Source: an uncultured Mucispirillum sp. (GTDB lineage: Bacteria > Chrysiogenota > Deferribacteres > Deferribacterales > Mucispirillaceae). From it: DNA of 28,160 nucleotides. The stretch lies in NCBI GenBank assembly GCA_910586745.1, contig CAJUJZ010000016.1:1-28160 (forward strand). Reading direction: 5' to 3'. The notes beneath the pieces are model-generated. The model worked only from the letters and a program-made list of their open reading frames with translations. It searched no databases and had not been told where the DNA came from. This document shows positions 24,289 through 28,160 of this stretch, piece after piece; the first letter of the stretch is position 1, and every line of letters starts with the position of its first letter. The translations under genes were made by a program, and so were the position numbers.

Positions 24289-24320
24289 AGAAGCAGGAAT
24301 ATTCTTCCTGCTTCTTTTTT
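24289..24320 (+). terminator. Intrinsic terminator of glpT
   Basis: The stem AGAAGCAGGAA (24289-24299) pairs with TTCCTGCTTCT (24305-24315) around a 5-base loop and is followed by five T. It lies 45 bases after the glpT stop. Confidence 0.85.
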
Positions 24321-24697
24321 CATATAACTATTTAGTAGTATTTTATAAGCTGTATATAATAATGCACTGCTTAATACAGCTGATGTATAAAGCATGTTAG
24401 TAATAATAAATTATCTTTTCTATTTCAGTGTGTATGTTAGAATATGTCTTTAACTCAGCAGCCTGAAGTAATATGTAATCTTTCTTGATACTTTTCTGTT
24501 TCACTTTTTATATAGCTGTAAAACAGTATAGAATATAATAAAATAAAATAAAATAAAAACTGTTTGCATATTCTCATTATGACTGCATATAAGAAAATGC
24601 TTGAATAATAATTAATTTTTGTATAGATTAAAAAATAAATCATTAAGTATTTAATAAATTTGTAGATTTAAAGTATAACTGTATATTGGAGAAAGCA
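24321..24697. other. AT-rich spacer without a supported gene
   Basis: Open frames here are short, start without ribosome sites and have hydrophobic low-complexity translations, so none is called. The stretch holds a TAAAA pentamer repeat (about 24538-24558). A weak promoter candidate also lies here (TTTAAT at 24650-24655 and TATAAC at 24674-24679, 18 bases apart) and could serve the ATPase gene downstream. Confidence 0.5.
24538..24558. repeat. TAAAA pentanucleotide repeat, about four copies
   Basis: About four uninterrupted copies of TAAAA lie some 140 bases before the ATPase start and about 95 bases upstream of its candidate promoter. Given the base composition, chance is a reasonable explanation. 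Confidence 0.6.
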
Positions 24698-25894
24698 TTG
24701 AGATTTGTAAGACGGAGTGTAGTTGAGTATATTAAAAAATTAGGTAATATTGATAAATCTGTTATCATATCAGGTATGCGTGGTGTAGGCAAGCTTTCTG
24801 CTGTCCGCTCATATTATGAAAATATTCCATGTGTCCATTTAAGCAATATTAAGGAAATTCTTTTTGCCAGTAACTCAGGCAGCGAATTTTTTTCAGTTCA
24901 TAAAGCTCCAGTTATAATCAATGATATACAGTATGCATTAAATCTTTTCCAGCATATTTCAAATACAGATAATAAGAAAATTTTCTTAATTGCAAATCAG
25001 CAGTTAAACTGCACAAATGAATATAAAGAATTTATGTATGGCAGATGTATATATTTAGAGCTTATGGGGCTTTCAATCTATGAAATGGCAAATATGGGGC
25101 ATATGCAGAAACCATTTGTGCCTTCAAAGCGTCCTCCATGTATTATCAGTAAAAAAAGTGTTCATCACACATTTAAGCTTATATGGCGTGGATTTTTTCC
25201 AGATTATGAAGAAACAGACAATTTTAATGAATGGGATAGTTTTTACAGCCATAAAATAGAAGAAATACTGCAAAAAGATATAAATGATAAAATCAGCATA
25301 ATTAATAAAACTGCCTTTTTAAATTTTCTAACTTTAGTGGCAGCCTATACAGGAAAGGAATTAAATATTACTGAAATTGCAGAAAAGGTAAATGCTGCAC
25401 CAAATACTGTAAAAAGCTGGGTGCATATATTAGAGCAGGCAGGTATTATCTATTTATTAATGCCTTATTATGCAGAAAACACTAAGCGGTATATAAAAGC
25501 ACTAAAAATATATATGACAGATACAGGACTTGCAGCATGGCTTTTATCAATAAACAGTGCAGATGAGCTTGAAAAAAGTGAGCTAAGCAGCAGTTTTTTT
25601 GAAACTTTTGTTATTATGGAGCTTTTAAAAAGCTACAGGCATAACGGAAGAAAAGCTTTGTTTTATCATTACAGAGATAATTCACAAGTAACTATTGATT
25701 TATTAATAGAAGATGAAGAATGTTTTTATCCAGTAAAAATAAAAAATACCACAGAGCCTAAAAGTGAATATGTATCATCATTTAAAAAAGCAGTGCTTCA
25801 TAAGAAATTAGGATATGGGTCGTTAATCTGTTTAACAGATATGTATAAAGAATTAAATAACGAAGTAACATCATTATCAATATGGGAGATATAG
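24698..25894 (+). CDS. AAA_14/DUF4143-type ATPase with degenerate motifs
   Basis: The start is probably TTG 24698, because GGAG at 24688-24691 stands six bases before it and no ATG is near; a TTG at 24686 would lack this. The 398-residue protein follows the DUF4143 layout. An N-terminal ATPase domain is followed by a winged-helix segment (NITEIAEKVNAAPNTVKSWVHILEQAGII, in pieces) and a C-terminal nuclease-like fold (MTDTGLAAWLL, FFETFVIMELL, then TIDLLIED and FYPVKIK). Key residues deviate. Walker A reads GMRGVGKL, with Leu in place of Thr/Ser. The Walker B region reads VIINDIQ where relatives have DEIQ. The C-terminal site reads YPVKIK where E-x-K is usual. ATP hydrolysis and cutting are therefore doubtful. 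The role is unknown; the family is common in variable copies in gut bacteria. Confidence 0.8.
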   Translation: MRFVRRSVVEYIKKLGNIDKSVIISGMRGVGKLSAVRSYYENIPCVHLSNIKEILFASNSGSEFFSVHKAPVIINDIQYALNLFQHISNTDNKKIFLIANQQLNCTNEYKEFMYGRCIYLELMGLSIYEMANMGHMQKPFVPSKRPPCIISKKSVHHTFKLIWRGFFPDYEETDNFNEWDSFYSHKIEEILQKDINDKISIINKTAFLNFLTLVAAYTGKELNITEIAEKVNAAPNTVKSWVHILEQAGIIYLLMPYYAENTKRYIKALKIYMTDTGLAAWLLSINSADELEKSELSSSFFETFVIMELLKSYRHNGRKALFYHYRDNSQVTIDLLIEDEECFYPVKIKNTTEPKSEYVSSFKKAVLHKKLGYGSLICLTDMYKELNNEVTSLSIWEI

Positions 25895-25900
25895 TGGTAT

Positions 25901-26425
25901 ATGAAAAAGTATTTATCAGCATTATCTATTTTATTTGTTTTATATGGCTGCACTGCAGCAAAAAGCAGCACTATCAGGTATGAAGAAAGCAGGACTGTAG
26001 AAAAAGTGCAGAAAGAGCCTGAAAAAGCTAAAAAACCCTATGTAAAAAAAGTAAAAAAGCATGAAAGCATAATATATAAGGGAGAGAATGAAAAGGCAGA
26101 AATATCATACAACCTGTCTAATAATATTCTAACATACAGGCTGGGAGCAGGAAACAGGCGTATGCTTATAAGGGCAGGCGGGATAGCAGGTCTTATATAC
26201 ATAAATGATAAAACATATTATACAAATTTCAGTGCAGGCAAAATAAACGCAAAAGGCTGTATATATGATTCATCTACAAAAAATATTGTAGTAAACCCTA
26301 ATGCAGCCTGCGAAATCAATTTAGAAATAATAGTAGATAATATGCCTGCAGTGGAAAAAATAGAAACTATGGGTTATAAGTCAGATTTAGGTGAGTTTAC
26401 TCTATTTAAACAGCAGATTAATTAG
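25901..26425 (+). CDS. Hypothetical lipoprotein
   Basis: The 174-residue product begins with a type II signal peptide ending in the lipobox VLYGC (Cys17). A Lys/Glu-rich linker follows (about residues 28-60), then a beta-rich domain (AEISYNLSNNILTYRLGAG, RMLIRAGGIAGLIYIND) that resembles no family I can name. It starts 6 bases after the ATPase stop, which suggests co-transcription, though the ribosome site (GTGGTAT) is weak. Probably in the envelope; function unknown. Confidence 0.75.
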   Translation: MKKYLSALSILFVLYGCTAAKSSTIRYEESRTVEKVQKEPEKAKKPYVKKVKKHESIIYKGENEKAEISYNLSNNILTYRLGAGNRRMLIRAGGIAGLIYINDKTYYTNFSAGKINAKGCIYDSSTKNIVVNPNAACEINLEIIVDNMPAVEKIETMGYKSDLGEFTLFKQQIN

Positions 26426-26689
26426 TTATAAAAAATTAGAATTATATAGATATTTAATTTATGCAGTATATATAGTTACTGTCTGCTGTTTAGTTCTTAT
26501 ATCAAATTTTATTCTATCAAATTTAATAAAAAAGGGAAAATTTGTTCTTACCTTTCCAAAAGTGTTTAAACCATCAAAAACATTAAATGCTGCCAGTATT
26601 CAACAGTTTCTTTCATCTTTTGTGAAAGCTGGAACTGCGTCAATTAGAATAAGTATGGCTAATAAATTTTTTTCATATAATACCTCTTA
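26426..26689. other. Gap with conflicting weak coding signals, possibly a decayed gene
   Basis: On the plus strand an open frame from GTG 26391 to 26732 would encode 113 residues with one hydrophobic stretch, but it overlaps both neighbouring genes and has no good start. On the minus strand, in one frame, about 26690 to 26467 reads as plausible protein (AILILIDAVPAFTKDERNC, then ILAAFNVFDGLNTFGKVRT) interrupted by a single TGA where TGG would restore reading. I cannot tell which, if either, was ever a gene. Confidence 0.3.
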
Positions 26690-28160
26690 CTATTCTATTC
26701 CAACTAATTTAGTGCATTTTTTACTGCTGTAAGCATTATCTCTCAAGCTTTTAAGATAATCAAGAGTAATATCCTGTATTGCTTTTTTATTTTCAGCAGT
26801 ATAGGCATAATATGTACATGATACTTTTTTATCTTCTATACCTGTAATATTTTTATAAGAATATAAGTAAAATTTATCATTATCCAATATGTAAGTGTAA
26901 AAATTATTGCCATAAGCTGCTCTTTCGTCGCCGTATATTAAATCAAACATAAGAATATTATTCTGCGAGCTGCACTTTTGTAGAATGCCACCGTTATCAA
27001 GATATGTGTAATCTTTTAATACTGCATACTGTCCCATATCTTCCCAGAATGTAATAACAGTATCTTTCCACCGGCTGTTAACACCATCATACCCATAAGC
27101 ATAATTATGATATGATAAAAATACATAAAAGATTTTATTATTAATAATAAATGTTCCTGCATTTTTAATATCAGCATGTTTATCTGACTTTTTAATAAAT
27201 AATGCTGTGTTTTTTTCAAGGTTATCTTTATTTACTTTATGGTTTAAAGCAAGGTTAATGCTGTATGGCTTTATGTATTTATCCATACTGTCTACAAATA
27301 AAGAAACTCCATCATAATAAGAATCTGTAAGCTCTAAAAGCGCAGAATTTTTAAACCTTGCCTGTATATATAATGGTTTTGCATATTCAGACTGGTTATT
27401 AATGGGATCATTTACAAGAGAAGCATATATAATGTTGTTTTTTACATAGGCAGCTTTGGGGTATAATAATAAAGATGTTCTTGTATCAGCATTTGTATAA
27501 AATGTTTCAACAAAATTATAATCTGAAGAAAAATTATAATAGTGGTATCCTGTATATCCGCCAAAGAAAAGGCTGTAATATGATATAAAAAGAGGATTGC
27601 CTGCCTTGTCAAAATCTATGCTGTACCATACACCTTTTAATGAATTTCCATTTTTATCTTTAACTTCAGAAAGATTAATTTTTTTATTTAAGCTGTATCT
27701 TTCTTCTACTGCTTTTGTAAGTTCATATGCTGCTTTTTTATATGTATTGTAGTAATCATAATTAACAGTTTTTATTTTAAAGTCATTCTGCATATATTCT
27801 TTATACTTTTCTATATACATATTAGTATATTCAAGAATAATTTTCTGTTCTTCCGGCATATAGTTAATGTTAAATAAAATATAGCTTATTAAAATACGAC
27901 ACCTTAAAGCAATATAAAAGCAGTTTTCATCAAAGGAAGCAAAGTGAGAAATATCATCATTATATTCATTAATGCTCATCATAGATAAATCTAAAAAAAG
28001 CTTATAAAGAGGTATTTCTACACCTTTTATTTTATCATTTTTGATGCTGTCTTCAAGATCTGCCTGTAAGTGATTATAGCGGAATATAATATTATTTTTT
28101 TGGTTTTTGGTAATATTAGGATATTTTTTGTTAAGTGCTAAAGCATCAGAAAGCTGTTTT
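26690..28160 (-). CDS. Hypothetical protein, 5' end outside window
   Basis: The frame stays open to the right edge (about 490 residues visible), so an ATG at 27982 is internal and the true start lies beyond the window. No signal peptide can be seen for that reason. The visible part begins with a helical region rich in Lys/Asn/Tyr (KQLSDALALNKKYPNITK, YNHLQADLEDSIK) and continues as a long beta-rich region with many Tyr and Phe (SIDFDKAGNPLFISYYSLFF, YGDERAAYGNNFYTYILD), suggesting a repeat or propeller-like extracytoplasmic protein. No family motif is recognised. It converges on the lipoprotein gene. Confidence 0.75.
   Translation of the reverse strand, partial: KQLSDALALNKKYPNITKNQKNNIIFRYNHLQADLEDSIKNDKIKGVEIPLYKLFLDLSMMSINEYNDDISHFASFDENCFYIALRCRILISYILFNINYMPEEQKIILEYTNMYIEKYKEYMQNDFKIKTVNYDYYNTYKKAAYELTKAVEERYSLNKKINLSEVKDKNGNSLKGVWYSIDFDKAGNPLFISYYSLFFGGYTGYHYYNFSSDYNFVETFYTNADTRTSLLLYPKAAYVKNNIIYASLVNDPINNQSEYAKPLYIQARFKNSALLELTDSYYDGVSLFVDSMDKYIKPYSINLALNHKVNKDNLEKNTALFIKKSDKHADIKNAGTFIINNKIFYVFLSYHNYAYGYDGVNSRWKDTVITFWEDMGQYAVLKDYTYLDNGGILQKCSSQNNILMFDLIYGDERAAYGNNFYTYILDNDKFYLYSYKNITGIEDKKVSCTYYAYTAENKKAIQDITLDYLKSLRDNAYSSKKCTKLVGIE

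Noticed and set aside
24201..24643. Minus-strand short open frames after glpT
   Set aside because: They have low-complexity hydrophobic translations without start signals, and one runs through the glpT terminator hairpin.
27980..27982. ATG at 27982 as start of the last minus-strand gene
   Set aside because: The frame remains open to the right window edge with protein-like sequence, so the gene is partial.

Overview
The window is a 28 kb piece of an AT-rich (roughly 30% G+C by eye) Gram-negative bacterial chromosome. Most genes are intact and ordinary. They use CAG for Gln and AGA for Arg heavily, have clear Shine-Dalgarno sequences and include several Sec and lipoprotein signals. The mixture of NiFe-hydrogenase maturation genes, a class Ia ribonucleotide reductase, a flagellar FlhB-tail protein, a GlpT that looks almost enterobacterial, and a tRNA without an encoded CCA would fit a gut anaerobe such as a Mucispirillum-like member of the Deferribacterota. 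That placement is a guess from gene content, and a low-GC campylobacterial relative cannot be excluded.

Layout. (1) 1-3650: the 3' part of a very AT-rich DUF1998/MZB superfamily-2 helicase, probably the edge of a defence island. (2) 3661-7623: a tight forward cluster, UvrD-like helicase, hypA, hypB, rnhB, yraN. (3) 7631-7825: a strongly structured untranslated element that I cannot name, probably a small RNA. (4) 7890-9180: an L,D-transpeptidase-fold protein and a Fic AMPylase. (5) 9188-11350, reverse: a ClsC-like phospholipase D/cardiolipin synthase and a lipoprotein. (6) 11460-15147, reverse: nrdB-nrdA behind a cobalamin riboswitch and a terminator. (7) 15334-18856: a secreted FlgT/LPP20-like protein with coiled coil and a beta-rich C-terminus, then two reverse hypothetical genes. 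(8) tRNA-Arg(TCT), reverse. (9) 19304-22736: DUF72, FlhB C-terminal-like, SppA, YifB/ComM, tightly packed. (10) 22889-24244: glpT with a nine-G homopolymer. (11) 24698-28160: a degenerate DUF4143-type ATPase, a lipoprotein, a possible decayed stretch, and a large unknown protein running off the right edge.

How the parts work together. The clearest regulatory unit is the cobalamin riboswitch in front of nrdBA. Its expected logic is that the B12-independent, oxygen-using reductase is shut off when B12 is available, so that a B12-dependent class II enzyme elsewhere in the genome can supply deoxynucleotides. hypA-hypB insert nickel into a hydrogenase encoded elsewhere. GlpT imports glycerol-3-phosphate, and its poly-G tract offers a way to switch import on and off by slippage. 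No CRISPR array, insertion sequence, rRNA or replication origin was seen. The best candidates for something undescribed are the structured RNA at 7631-7825, the poly-G tract in glpT, and the shifted iron-ligand spacing in NrdB.
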